From Saccharothrix obliqua (GTDB taxonomy: Bacteria; Actinomycetota; Actinomycetes; Mycobacteriales; Pseudonocardiaceae): 64,000 nt of DNA. Positions within the stretch are counted from its first letter, which is position 1, and each line of letters starts with the position of its first letter. Where the stretch lies: the NCBI RefSeq assembly GCF_019375475.1, contig NZ_JAHXGQ010000010.1:1-64000 (forward strand), written 5' to 3'. A program made the position numbers and the translations under genes. Positions 56,010 to 64,000 of the stretch are shown here, in pieces. The notes under the pieces were generated by a model that was given only the letters and a program-made list of their open reading frames with translations, had not been told where the DNA came from and did no database searches.

Positions 56010-56921
56010 ATGCGGTCGGCAGGAACACTAGCTCTACTGGTCGCGCTCGCCTGCGGTGCTGTCGCCGCGGTGCCGGCGAGCGCCGCCCGGCAGGCGCCGT
56101 CGATCACGCTGAGCCCCGCTTCGGGTCCGGCGGGTGGCGCGTTCACCGTCGAGTGGAGCGGTTTCCTGTGGGACCCCGGCTGCTCGCGGCGGATGCAGGT
56201 GCTGTGGGACAGCGCGAGCATGATCCTCTCCACGCCGCCGCAGAGCCACCGCGGCGCGGTGACCGCGTGGGTGCCGGGTGGGGCCGCGCCGGGCCCGCAC
56301 ACCGTCGCGCTGCGGACCGCGTGCCGGGGCAGCATCGCGTACGGCACGTTCACGGTGACGACGGCGGGCGGCACGACCACCGCTCCCCCGCCGGTCACCA
56401 CCGCCGACCCGCCCGCCGTGACGACGACCGCCCCGGCGGCCGACACGACCACGTCCGCACCCGCCACGACCACCACCACGGCCACCACCACGACGACGAC
56501 CACGACCACCACGACCGACAGCTCCGGCCCGCCGACCACCACCACCGCCCCGTTCGAGGGCGGTGACGGCGCGCTGGTCCTCGACCGCGACCACGTCCAG
56601 CCCGGCGACCCGCTCACCGCCGCGGGCACCGGATGCGACCCCGGCGCGGAGGTGCGGCTCAGCTCGCTCGGCCACGACGTGGGCCGCACCCGGGCCGACC
56701 CGTCCGGGACGTTCAGCACGCGGGTCGAGTTCACGGACGTCGAGCCGGGGCGGCAGGTCGTGCGTGCCGACTGCGGCGTCATCCTGGTGGGCAGCGTCGC
56801 CGTGGCGCTGACCAGCTCGACCACGGGCGCCACGTCGACCGCGGTGGTCCTGGCGCTGGTCCTGCTGCTCGGGGTGGTCGTGCTGCGCCGGCAGTTCGGC
56901 AGCTTCCGCCGACCCGCCTGA
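56010..56921 (+). CDS. Thr-rich surface protein with signal peptide and C-terminal anchor
   Basis: A 303-residue exported protein: signal peptide (cleavage near ASA, residue 24), a beta-sandwich domain (ITLSPASGPAGGAFTVEWSG), a stalk of about 60 residues composed mainly of Thr, Ala and Pro (about 120-185), a second beta-domain (LDRDHVQPGDPLTAAGTGC) and a C-terminal helix followed by Arg residues. This is a cell-surface, membrane-anchored layout, the stalk being a likely mannosylation region. The ligand is unknown. ATG 56010 has GGGAG about 7 nt upstream. Confidence 0.78.
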   Translation: MRSAGTLALLVALACGAVAAVPASAARQAPSITLSPASGPAGGAFTVEWSGFLWDPGCSRRMQVLWDSASMILSTPPQSHRGAVTAWVPGGAAPGPHTVALRTACRGSIAYGTFTVTTAGGTTTAPPPVTTADPPAVTTTAPAADTTTSAPATTTTTATTTTTTTTTTTDSSGPPTTTTAPFEGGDGALVLDRDHVQPGDPLTAAGTGCDPGAEVRLSSLGHDVGRTRADPSGTFSTRVEFTDVEPGRQVVRADCGVILVGSVAVALTSSTTGATSTAVVLALVLLLGVVVLRRQFGSFRRPA

Positions 56922-56972
56922 AACCGTTCGGTGTCGCGCCGGCCCGCGGTTCGGGCACCCGCACGGAGCGGG

Positions 56973-57016
56973 ACGCGCGTCGGCCCCCGCGGTTTCCCAC
57001 GGGGGCCGACGCGCGT
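56973..57016. terminator. 17-bp hairpin between convergent surface-protein and rbpA genes
   Basis: Perfect arms 56973-56989 and 57000-57016 with a 10-nt loop. It can terminate both the plus-strand surface-protein gene and minus-strand rbpA, whose stop is 9 bp away. Confidence 0.85.
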
Positions 57017-57024
57017 TCCTGCGG

Positions 57025-57369
57025 CTAGGGCTCTTCGCGCTGCTTGCGCAGCTTGGTCAGCGCCTCTTGGAGGATCGCCTCTCCGTCCGCGTCGGAGCGG
57101 CGCTCCTTCACGTACGCCAAGTGCGTCTTGTACGGCTCGTTGCGTGGAGGAGCAGGCGGGGCCTGCTCGTCCCGACCCGCCGGCAAACCGCACCGCGGAC
57201 AGTCCCAGTTCTCCGGGATCTCCGCTTCGACCGCGAACGACGGACGCGACTCGTGCCCGTTGGCGCACCAGTAAGAGACCCGACGTCGGGGCGCGGACTC
57301 GCCGCGCTCCGACTCGCCCATCGGGCCTGCGCCGACGCGGGTACCGCGAATCGCGTTACCACCAGCCAT
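57025..57369 (-). CDS. rbpA: RNA polymerase-binding protein RbpA
   Basis: A 114-residue RbpA, the actinobacterial activator that binds the principal sigma factor and stabilises open complexes. The central core domain is VSYWCANGHESRPSFAVEAEIPENWDCPRCG with its cysteine/histidine set; the C-terminal sigma-interacting helix is KTHLAYVKERRSDADGEAILQEAL. The N-terminal tail contains RGTRVGAGP, conserved in the family. ATG 57369. Confidence 0.96.
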   Translation of the reverse strand: MAGGNAIRGTRVGAGPMGESERGESAPRRRVSYWCANGHESRPSFAVEAEIPENWDCPRCGLPAGRDEQAPPAPPRNEPYKTHLAYVKERRSDADGEAILQEALTKLRKQREEP

Positions 57370-57406
57370 CGACCCTCACACCCCCACCACGTGGTTATCC
57401 CTGTAG

Positions 57407-57640
57407 TCAGTTGACCTTGAGCATCAGCCCGATGCCGACGATGGCGATGACCCAGATCGCGCCGACGAACAACGTCAGGCGGTCCAGGTTCTTCTCCACC
57501 ACGCTCGAACCGGACAGGCTCGACTGCATGCCGCCGCCGAACAACGAGGACAGACCGCCGCCACGCCCGCGGTGCAGCAGCACCAGCAGGATCAGCAACA
57601 GGCTGGCGACGATCAACAGGATCTGAAGGAACAGGATCAT
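57407..57640 (-). CDS. secG: Preprotein translocase subunit SecG
   Basis: A 77-residue SecG with two membrane helices (about 3-22 and 55-74) and the conserved cytosolic loop LLHRGRGGGLSSLFGG. It assists SecYE-mediated export. It follows tpiA in the conserved gap-pgk-tpiA-secG order. Confidence 0.95.
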   Translation of the reverse strand: MILFLQILLIVASLLLILLVLLHRGRGGGLSSLFGGGMQSSLSGSSVVEKNLDRLTLFVGAIWVIAIVGIGLMLKVN

Positions 57641-57729
57641 TTCATCCTCGCTGTCAGGCAGGTGACGCCACAGAGTACCCGGTCGACTGCCGACCGTGGA
57701 CCACAGTGGTGGCAGGGCTGTTCAACACA

Positions 57730-58515
57730 TCAGGGTAGAGGTCCACCGGCCGCGAGGGCACACAGCTTCGTGAACTCGTCCGAGTCCAGGCTCGCACCGC
57801 CGACCAGAGCGCCGTCGACGTCCTTCTGCGCGACCAGCTCACCGATGTTGCCGGACTTCACCGAACCGCCGTAGAGCACGCGGACGACCGACGCCACGTC
57901 CTCGCCGTGCAGCTCCGCGAGCTTCGCCCGCAGCGCCGCGCACACCTCCTGCGCGTCGGCCGACGACGCCACCTTGCCGGTGCCGATCGCCCACACGGGC
58001 TCGTAGGCGACGACGACGTTCTTCACCTGTTCGGCGGACAGGCCCGCGAGGCCCGCCACCAGCTGGTCCGCGCAGTGCTCGACGTGCCCGCCCGCCTCCC
58101 GGACGTCGACCCGCTCGCCCAGGCAGAAGATCGGGGTGACGCCGTGCTTGAGCGCGGCCTTGACCTTCTTGTTGACGGTGGCGTCGTCCTCGTGGTGGTA
58201 CTCGCGCCGCTCGGAGTGCCCCACGGTCACGTAGGAGCAGCCGAGCTTGGCCAGCATCGGGCCCGACACGTCACCGGTGTACGCGCCCGAGTCGTGCGGC
58301 GACAGGTCCTGCGCGCCGTACTTGAGCAGCAGCTTGTCGCCGTCCACCAGGGTCTGGATGGACCGGATGTCGACGAACGGCGGCAGGACCGCCACCTCGA
58401 CCTTCTTGAGGTACTTCTCCGGCAGCGCGAACGCGATCCGCTGCACCAGGGCGATGGCCTCGAGGTGGTTGAGGTTCATCTTCCAGTTGCCGGCGATGAG
58501 GGTTTGGCGTGGCAC
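57730..58515 (-). CDS. tpiA: Triosephosphate isomerase
   Basis: A 261-residue TIM barrel interconverting glyceraldehyde-3-phosphate and dihydroxyacetone phosphate. Active-site residues: Lys in GNWKMN (about 12), His in VGHSERR (about 100), Glu in [12 protein letters not shown] (about 170); phosphate loop [18 protein letters not shown] start shares one base with the pgk stop (TAGTG). Confidence 0.97.
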   Translation of the reverse strand: MPRQTLIAGNWKMNLNHLEAIALVQRIAFALPEKYLKKVEVAVLPPFVDIRSIQTLVDGDKLLLKYGAQDLSPHDSGAYTGDVSGPMLAKLGCSYVTVGHSERREYHHEDDATVNKKVKAALKHGVTPIFCLGERVDVREAGGHVEHCADQLVAGLAGLSAEQVKNVVVAYEPVWAIGTGKVASSADAQEVCAALRAKLAELHGEDVASVVRVLYGGSVKSGNIGELVAQKDVDGALVGGASLDSDEFTKLCALAAGGPLP

Positions 58516-59690
58516 TAGTCCTCCAGAACCGAGACGCCGGGCAGTTCCTTGCCCTCCAAGAACTCCAGGGACGCGCCGCCGCCGGTCGAGATGTGCGAGA
58601 ACCCGTCCTCGGGCAGGCCGAGGGCGCGCACGGCCGCCGCGGAGTCGCCGCCGCCGACCACGGTGAAGGCGTCGCTCTTGACGAGCGCCTCCGCGACGGC
58701 GCGGGTGCCGCCCGCGAACGCCTCGAACTCGAACACGCCCATCGGGCCGTTCCAGAACACGGTCTTCGCGTCGGCGAGCTTCGCGGCGAACAGCTCGCGC
58801 GACTCCGGGCCGATGTCGAGGCCCTGGCGGTCGGCCGGGATCGCCGACGCGGGCACCACCTCGTAGTCGGCGTCGGGCGCGAAATCGGTCGCGGCGAGCA
58901 CGTCGACCGGGAGCACCAGCTCCACGCCGCGCTCCCGCGCCTGCGCGAGGAAGCCCGCGACCTGCTCCAACTGGTCCTCCTGGAGCAGCGAGCGGCCCAC
59001 CTCGTGGCCCTGCGCCTTGAGGAACGTGTACGCCATGCCGCCGCCGACCAGCAGCCGGTCGACCCTGGTCAGCAGGTTCGCGATGACGCCGAGCTTGTCG
59101 GACACCTTCGCGCCGCCGAGCACCACCACGTACGGGCGCGAGTCCGCGGCGTCGTCGCCGGGGGTCAGCTTGTGCAGCACCTCGACCTCGGCGAGCACCA
59201 GGCCGCCCGCGTAGTGCGGCAGCTTCTTCGCCACGTCGTACACCGACGCCTGCTTGCGGTGCACGACGCCGAAGCCGTCGGACACGAACGCGTCCGCCTT
59301 CGCGGCCAGCTCGTCGGCCAGCGCGGCGCGCTCGGCGTCGTCCTTGCTGGTCTCGCGCGGGTCGAAGCGGATGTTCTCCAGCAGCACCGCGGTGCCGTCG
59401 CCGCCGGCCTCCTCGCCCAGCACCACGTCCTGGCCGAGCAGCTCGCCGAGCCGCTTCGCGACCGGGGCGAGGGACAGCGCCGGGTCGGGCGCGCCCTTGG
59501 GGCGGCCCAGGTGGGCGGCGACGAGGACGCGCGCGCCCGCGTCGACCAACGCCTTGATGGTCGGCACCGACGCCCGGACGCGGCCGTCGTCGGTGATCTT
59601 GTCTCCGTCGAGGGGGACGTTCAGGTCGGCGCGCACCAGCACGCGCCGACCCGACACACCCTCGGCGATCAGGTCGCTGAGAGTCTTCAC
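58515..59690 (-). CDS. pgk: Phosphoglycerate kinase
   Basis: A 391-residue kinase making ATP from 1,3-bisphosphoglycerate. N-terminal [24 protein letters not shown] and RPKGAPDP, and the C-terminal GGGDSAAAV and [18 protein letters not shown] motifs are intact. It starts with GTG 59690, 31 bp after gap, and overlaps tpiA. Confidence 0.97.
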   Translation of the reverse strand: MKTLSDLIAEGVSGRRVLVRADLNVPLDGDKITDDGRVRASVPTIKALVDAGARVLVAAHLGRPKGAPDPALSLAPVAKRLGELLGQDVVLGEEAGGDGTAVLLENIRFDPRETSKDDAERAALADELAAKADAFVSDGFGVVHRKQASVYDVAKKLPHYAGGLVLAEVEVLHKLTPGDDAADSRPYVVVLGGAKVSDKLGVIANLLTRVDRLLVGGGMAYTFLKAQGHEVGRSLLQEDQLEQVAGFLAQARERGVELVLPVDVLAATDFAPDADYEVVPASAIPADRQGLDIGPESRELFAAKLADAKTVFWNGPMGVFEFEAFAGGTRAVAEALVKSDAFTVVGGGDSAAAVRALGLPEDGFSHISTGGGASLEFLEGKELPGVSVLED

Positions 59691-59721
59691 AACCGGTCTT
59701 TCCGCTCGGTGGCCGCGCTGG

Positions 59722-60804
<1,083 letters not shown>

Positions 60805-60873
60805 CTATCCCGCGCACTGCGCCCCTGGTCACGTGGATCACCAGGATCTCTTTATCGAACAAGAAAATCCAGC

Positions 60874-60889
60874 GTTACCAAGCGGTAAC
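60874..60889. promoter_or_regulatory. GTTACC-N4-GGTAAC palindrome upstream of gap
   Basis: Arms at 60874-60879 and 60884-60889, with a third GGTAAC half-site at 60900-60905. On the minus strand TTGGTA within the palindrome is 17 bp from TCGATA, a possible -35/-10 pair for gap. A sugar-responsive regulator could act here. Confidence 0.5.
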
Positions 60890-60920
60890 AACCACATCCG
60901 GTAACGCGCCGGACCGCGGG

Positions 60921-61907
60921 CTAGACCTCGGCCTCCAGCATCTCCGCGGTGACCGCCGACTCGGTGTCCGGCATACCCAGCTCCTTGGCGCGCTTGTCGG
61001 CCATCGCGAGCAGCCGCCGGATGCGGCCCGCCACCGCGTCCTTGGTCATCTGCGGGTCGGACAGCTGGCCCAGCTCCTCCAGCGACGCCTGCCGGTGCGC
61101 CAGGCGCAGCTCGCCCGCCGCCGCCAGGTGGTCCGGCGCCTCCGGCCCGAGGATCTCCAACGCCCGCCGCACGCGGGCCGCCGCCGCGACCGCCGCCCGC
61201 GCCGAGCGCCGCAGGTTCGCGTCGTCGAAGTTCGCCAGCCGGTTCGCCGTGGCACGCACCTCGCGCCGCATCCGGCGCTCCTCCCACGCCAGCACGCCGT
61301 CGTGCGCGCCCAGCCTGGTCAGCATCGCGCCGATCGCGTCGCCGTCCCGGATCACCACCCGCTCCGCGCCGCGCACCTCCCGCGACTTCGCGCCGATGCC
61401 CATCCGCCGCGCCGCGCCGACCAGCGCCAGCGCCGCCTCGGGGCCGGGGCAGGTCACCTCCATCGACGACGACCGGCCGGGCTCGGTCAGCGAGCCGTGC
61501 GCGAGGAACGCGCCGCGCCACGCCGCCTCCGCGTCGCACACCCCGCCGGACACCACCGGCGCGGGCAGGCCGCGCACCGGGCGGCCCCGCGGGTCGAGCA
61601 GGCCGGTCTGCCTGGCCAGGCCCTCGCCGTCCTTCACCACCCGCACCACGAACCGGGTGCCCTTGCGCAGCCCGCTGGAGGTGATGGTGAAGACGTCCGA
61701 CTGGTGGCCGTACAGCTCGTGGATCTCCCGCCGCAGCCGCCGGGCGGTCGACCCGAGGTCCAGCTCCGCCTCCACGACGACCCGCCCGCCGACGATGTGC
61801 AGGCCGCCCGCGAAGCGCAGCAGCGACGCGACCTCCGCCCGGCGGCAGCAGGTCTTGGAGACGGCCAGCCTGCTCAGCTCGTCCTTGACCGCCGACGTCA
61901 TCGCCAC
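60921..61907 (-). CDS. whiA: Sporulation/cell-division regulator WhiA
   Basis: A 328-residue WhiA with degenerate LAGLIDADG homing-endonuclease fold (about 1-220, for example [20 protein letters not shown]) and C-terminal helix-turn-helix ([26 protein letters not shown], about 265-300). In Streptomyces it works with WhiB to start sporulation septation. GTG 61907 gives the family start [14 protein letters not shown] and overlaps the yvcK end by 10 bp. Confidence 0.96.
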   Translation of the reverse strand: MAMTSAVKDELSRLAVSKTCCRRAEVASLLRFAGGLHIVGGRVVVEAELDLGSTARRLRREIHELYGHQSDVFTITSSGLRKGTRFVVRVVKDGEGLARQTGLLDPRGRPVRGLPAPVVSGGVCDAEAAWRGAFLAHGSLTEPGRSSSMEVTCPGPEAALALVGAARRMGIGAKSREVRGAERVVIRDGDAIGAMLTRLGAHDGVLAWEERRMRREVRATANRLANFDDANLRRSARAAVAAAARVRRALEILGPEAPDHLAAAGELRLAHRQASLEELGQLSDPQMTKDAVAGRIRRLLAMADKRAKELGMPDTESAVTAEMLEAEV

Positions 61908-62944
61908 GGCTCATCGCCTCCCCTGGTCTCGCGTTGTTCCTGGAGCGTTGTACTTGACGACACCTCGGGCTCCGCAGGCAGGCCGTCCAACGCGTGGCGG
62001 ATGCCCGTCGCGAGGGCCACCGGGTCGTGGCGGTCCGGCGAGCCCGCCAACGCCACCGGCCACAGGTGCGCCGTGGCCCCGAGAGCTGCGGCGGCGCGCC
62101 GCAGGCGGTCCGGCACCGGCACCGCGTCCGCGTCCGCGATCACCGCGTCCACCCGCAGCGTCGGCGCGTGCGCGCACAGCACGTCCAGGTGCAGCTCCGG
62201 CGAGAAGCCGGCGGTTTCCCCCGGTTGGGGGACGAGGTTCAGCACGACCACCTTCTTCGCCGACGTCCGGGTCAACGCCTCGTGCAGCTCCGGCACCAGC
62301 AGGTGCGGCAGCACGCTGGTGAACCAGGAGCCCGGCCCGAGCAGCACCACGTCCGCGCCCAGCACGGCGTCCACGGCCTCCGCGCAGCCGCGCGGCGGCT
62401 CCCCCGCGCCACCCGGCCCGTGCAGCCGGATGCGCTGCACGCGGCCCGGCGTGGTGGCCACCGCCACCTGGCCCCGGATGCGCCGCACCACGTCGGCGTC
62501 GTCGTCCAGGCCGGTCACGTCGGCCTCGATCTCCAGCGGCTCGGCGCACATCGGCAGCACGCGGCCCCGCACGCCGAGCAGCCTGCCCGCCTCGCGCAGC
62601 ACCGCGACCGGGTCGCCCAGCCGCTCCAGCAGGCCCGCCAGCACCAGGTTGCCCACGGCGTGCCCGGCCAGCGCGCCGGTGCCGCCGAACCGGTGCTGGA
62701 ACAGCTCCGCCCACAACGCGCCCGAGCCGTCGTGGTCGGCCAGCGCCACCATCGCCTTGCGCAGGTCGCCGGGCGGCAGCAGGCCCAGCTCGCGGCGCAG
62801 CCGCCCGGACGACCCGCCGTCGTCGGCGACCGTCACCACCGCCGTCACGTCGTCGGTGAGGCGGCGCAACGCGGTGAGCGTGACGTGCAGCCCGCGCCCA
62901 CCGCCCAGGGCCACCGCCCGCGGACCGGGACCCCGCCCGCTCAC
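61898..62944 (-). CDS. yvcK: YvcK/CofD-family gluconeogenesis factor
   Basis: A 348-residue protein of the YvcK family (UDP-sugar-binding, needed for normal cell shape on gluconeogenic carbon). Motifs: [18 protein letters not shown] at the start, [18 protein letters not shown], and [16 protein letters not shown] near 230. The tail ([15 protein letters not shown]) is short and divergent. GTG 62944 overlaps the rapZ stop by 4 bases. Confidence 0.94.
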   Translation of the reverse strand: MSGRGPGPRAVALGGGRGLHVTLTALRRLTDDVTAVVTVADDGGSSGRLRRELGLLPPGDLRKAMVALADHDGSGALWAELFQHRFGGTGALAGHAVGNLVLAGLLERLGDPVAVLREAGRLLGVRGRVLPMCAEPLEIEADVTGLDDDADVVRRIRGQVAVATTPGRVQRIRLHGPGGAGEPPRGCAEAVDAVLGADVVLLGPGSWFTSVLPHLLVPELHEALTRTSAKKVVVLNLVPQPGETAGFSPELHLDVLCAHAPTLRVDAVIADADAVPVPDRLRRAAAALGATAHLWPVALAGSPDRHDPVALATGIRHALDGLPAEPEVSSSTTLQEQRETRGGDEPWR

Positions 62945-63828
62945 TCGCGTCCCAGGTCCCGGTGCACGACCTTCACGGCCATCCCGTCCTCGGCGGCCAG
63001 CCGCGACGCCAGCTCCTCGGAGATGGCGACGCTGCGGTGCTTGCCGCCGGTGCAGCCCACGGCCAGCGTGAGGTACCGCTTGCCCTCCCGCCGGTAGCCG
63101 GCCCCGATCAGCCGCAGCAGCTCGTGGTAGCGGTCCAGGAACTCCTCGGCCCCCTCCTGGGTGAGCACGTAGTTGCGCACGTCGCCGTCCAGGCCGGTCT
63201 GCTCGCGCAGCTCCGGTATCCAGAACGGGTTCGGCAGGAACCGCACGTCCATGACCAGGTCGGAGTCCATCGGCAGGCCGTACTTGTAGCCGAAGGACAG
63301 CACGGTGACCCTGGTCCGGGTCGCCGACTCGCTGCCGAACGTGTCCTCGATCTTGGCCCGGAGCTGGTGCACCGACAGCGCGGAGGTGTCCAGCACCAGG
63401 TCGGCCTCCTCGCGCAGCGGCGTGAGCAGCACGCGCTCGGCCTCGATGCCGTCCGCGAGCCGCCCGTCCGCCTGGAGCGGGTGGCCGCGGCGCACCGACT
63501 CGAACCGCCGGATCAGCACGTCGTCGGTGGCCTCCAGGAACAACACCTTCGGCTTGTAGCCGCGGGCGTCCAGGTCCTTGATGACCGCCGCCAGGTCGTC
63601 GGTGAACGCCCGGCTGCGCACGTCCATCACGACGGCGACCCGGGTGATGGCGCCACGCGCCTGCGCGCCCAGCTCCACCATGGTCGCGATCAGCTCCGGC
63701 GGCAGGTTGTCCACCACGAACCAGCCCAGGTCCTCCAGGCACTTCGCGGCGGTGCTGCGGCCCGCGCCGGACAGGCCCGTGACCACGGCGACCTCGATGC
63801 CGGACTTCTCGCCGGCCTGTGCGCTCAC
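62941..63828 (-). CDS. rapZ: RapZ-family nucleotide-binding protein (YvcJ)
   Basis: A 295-residue P-loop protein of the RapZ/YvcJ family. The Walker-like motif is TGLSGAGRST with Arg in place of the usual Lys, a form I believe is common in actinobacteria. The N-terminal FVVDNLPPEL and the C-terminal domain RYLTLAVGCTGGKHRSVAISEELA are typical. In Gram-negatives RapZ adapts GlmY/GlmZ RNAs; its actinobacterial role is less clear. GTG 63828 overlaps the uvrC stop (GTGA). Confidence 0.94.
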   Translation of the reverse strand: MSAQAGEKSGIEVAVVTGLSGAGRSTAAKCLEDLGWFVVDNLPPELIATMVELGAQARGAITRVAVVMDVRSRAFTDDLAAVIKDLDARGYKPKVLFLEATDDVLIRRFESVRRGHPLQADGRLADGIEAERVLLTPLREEADLVLDTSALSVHQLRAKIEDTFGSESATRTRVTVLSFGYKYGLPMDSDLVMDVRFLPNPFWIPELREQTGLDGDVRNYVLTQEGAEEFLDRYHELLRLIGAGYRREGKRYLTLAVGCTGGKHRSVAISEELASRLAAEDGMAVKVVHRDLGRE

Positions 63829-64000
63829 TTTGGCTCCCCTTCGGTACCCGCCGCGCTCAACGTCGCGTGCACGGCCTCCGCGGTGCGCCTGCCCACACCA
63901 GGCACCCCGCTGATCTCCTCGACGCTCGCCGCGCGCAGTTTCCGCAGCGAGCCGAAATGCTTGAGCAGCGCGGCCTTGCGCGCCTGCCCCAGGCCCGGCA
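63825..64000 (-). CDS. uvrC: UvrC excinuclease subunit, C-terminal fragment (cut by window edge)
   Basis: The last 57 residues of a protein ending in a tandem helix-hairpin-helix: PGLGQARKAALLKHFGSLRKL and ISGVPGVGRRTAEAVHATL. This HhH ending, and the conserved uvrC-rapZ-yvcK-whiA order, identify the nucleotide-excision repair nuclease UvrC. The start lies outside the window. Confidence 0.9.
   Translation of the reverse strand, partial: PGLGQARKAALLKHFGSLRKLRAASVEEISGVPGVGRRTAEAVHATLSAAGTEGEPK

Noticed and set aside
62941-63828. RapZ Walker motif with Arg instead of Lys (GAGRST) as a novelty
   Set aside because: I believe this variant is common in actinobacterial RapZ proteins, so it is not flagged as unusual.

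Overview
The window is very GC-rich DNA with dense, strongly GC-biased codons, many GTG starts, 1- and 4-base start/stop overlaps, and apparent leaderless genes. Marker genes (rbpA, whiA, opcA, mptB, a DUF397/DUF5753 pair, a partial conservon, a ShbA-like sigma factor) point to a filamentous actinomycete, most likely Pseudonocardiaceae (Saccharothrix/Actinosynnema/Lentzea-like). No tRNA, rRNA, CRISPR array or insertion sequence was recognised.

The backbone follows the order I recall for the Mycobacterium tuberculosis Rv1420-Rv1466 interval. From right to left it reads uvrC-rapZ-yvcK-whiA, gap-pgk-tpiA-secG, rbpA, then pgl-opcA-zwf-(pgi)-tal-tkt, ctaB, qor, ctaA, two ABC genes, mptB, and sufR-B-D-ferredoxin-C-S-U-T. 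Lineage-specific genes are inserted between these blocks.

Layout. 0-4 kb: a MASE1-only membrane protein coupled to a lycopene cyclase, then an EAL-CBS-GGDEF cyclic-di-GMP protein. 4-6.4 kb: a YbdK-type ligase, a DUF397/DUF5753 pair and a small divergent gene, the last two with apparent frameshifts. 6.4-13.1 kb: the SUF iron-sulfur operon, with a SufR-type operator touching the sufR start codon. 13.2-14.8 kb: mptB. 14.8-23.1 kb: an accessory cassette of a caspase/STAND NTPase/beta-propeller protein, a coupled alpha/beta hydrolase and a patatin phospholipase. This is the best candidate for an undescribed conflict or self-destruction system. 23.1-26.3 kb: paired hairpins and tandem repeats, an in-frame DMT transporter/GT4 glycosyltransferase fusion and a DUF998 gene. 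26.4-29.1 kb: ABC exporter and ctaA. 29.0-33.1 kb: a conservon-like operon lacking its GTPase and the kinase histidine. 33.4-37.6 kb: a DUF485/acetate-type symporter pair, an ATP-grasp ligase, a 1-kb gene-poor stretch and a small unknown gene. 37.6-43.5 kb: DUF885 peptidase, qor, an FKBP lipoprotein, and a second unexplained cluster (membrane protein, cupin, HD protein). 43.6-53.7 kb: ShbA-like sigma factor, ctaB and the pentose-phosphate operon. 53.9-57 kb: an orphan histidine kinase and two surface proteins. 57-64 kb: rbpA, secG, the glycolytic trio and whiA-yvcK-rapZ-uvrC.

How they work together. The tkt-to-pgl operon and the gap-pgk-tpiA set run the pentose-phosphate pathway and lower glycolysis. 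ctaA and ctaB make heme A for cytochrome oxidase. SUF builds Fe-S clusters under SufR feedback. All functions are read from sequence motifs by eye; no database search was run.
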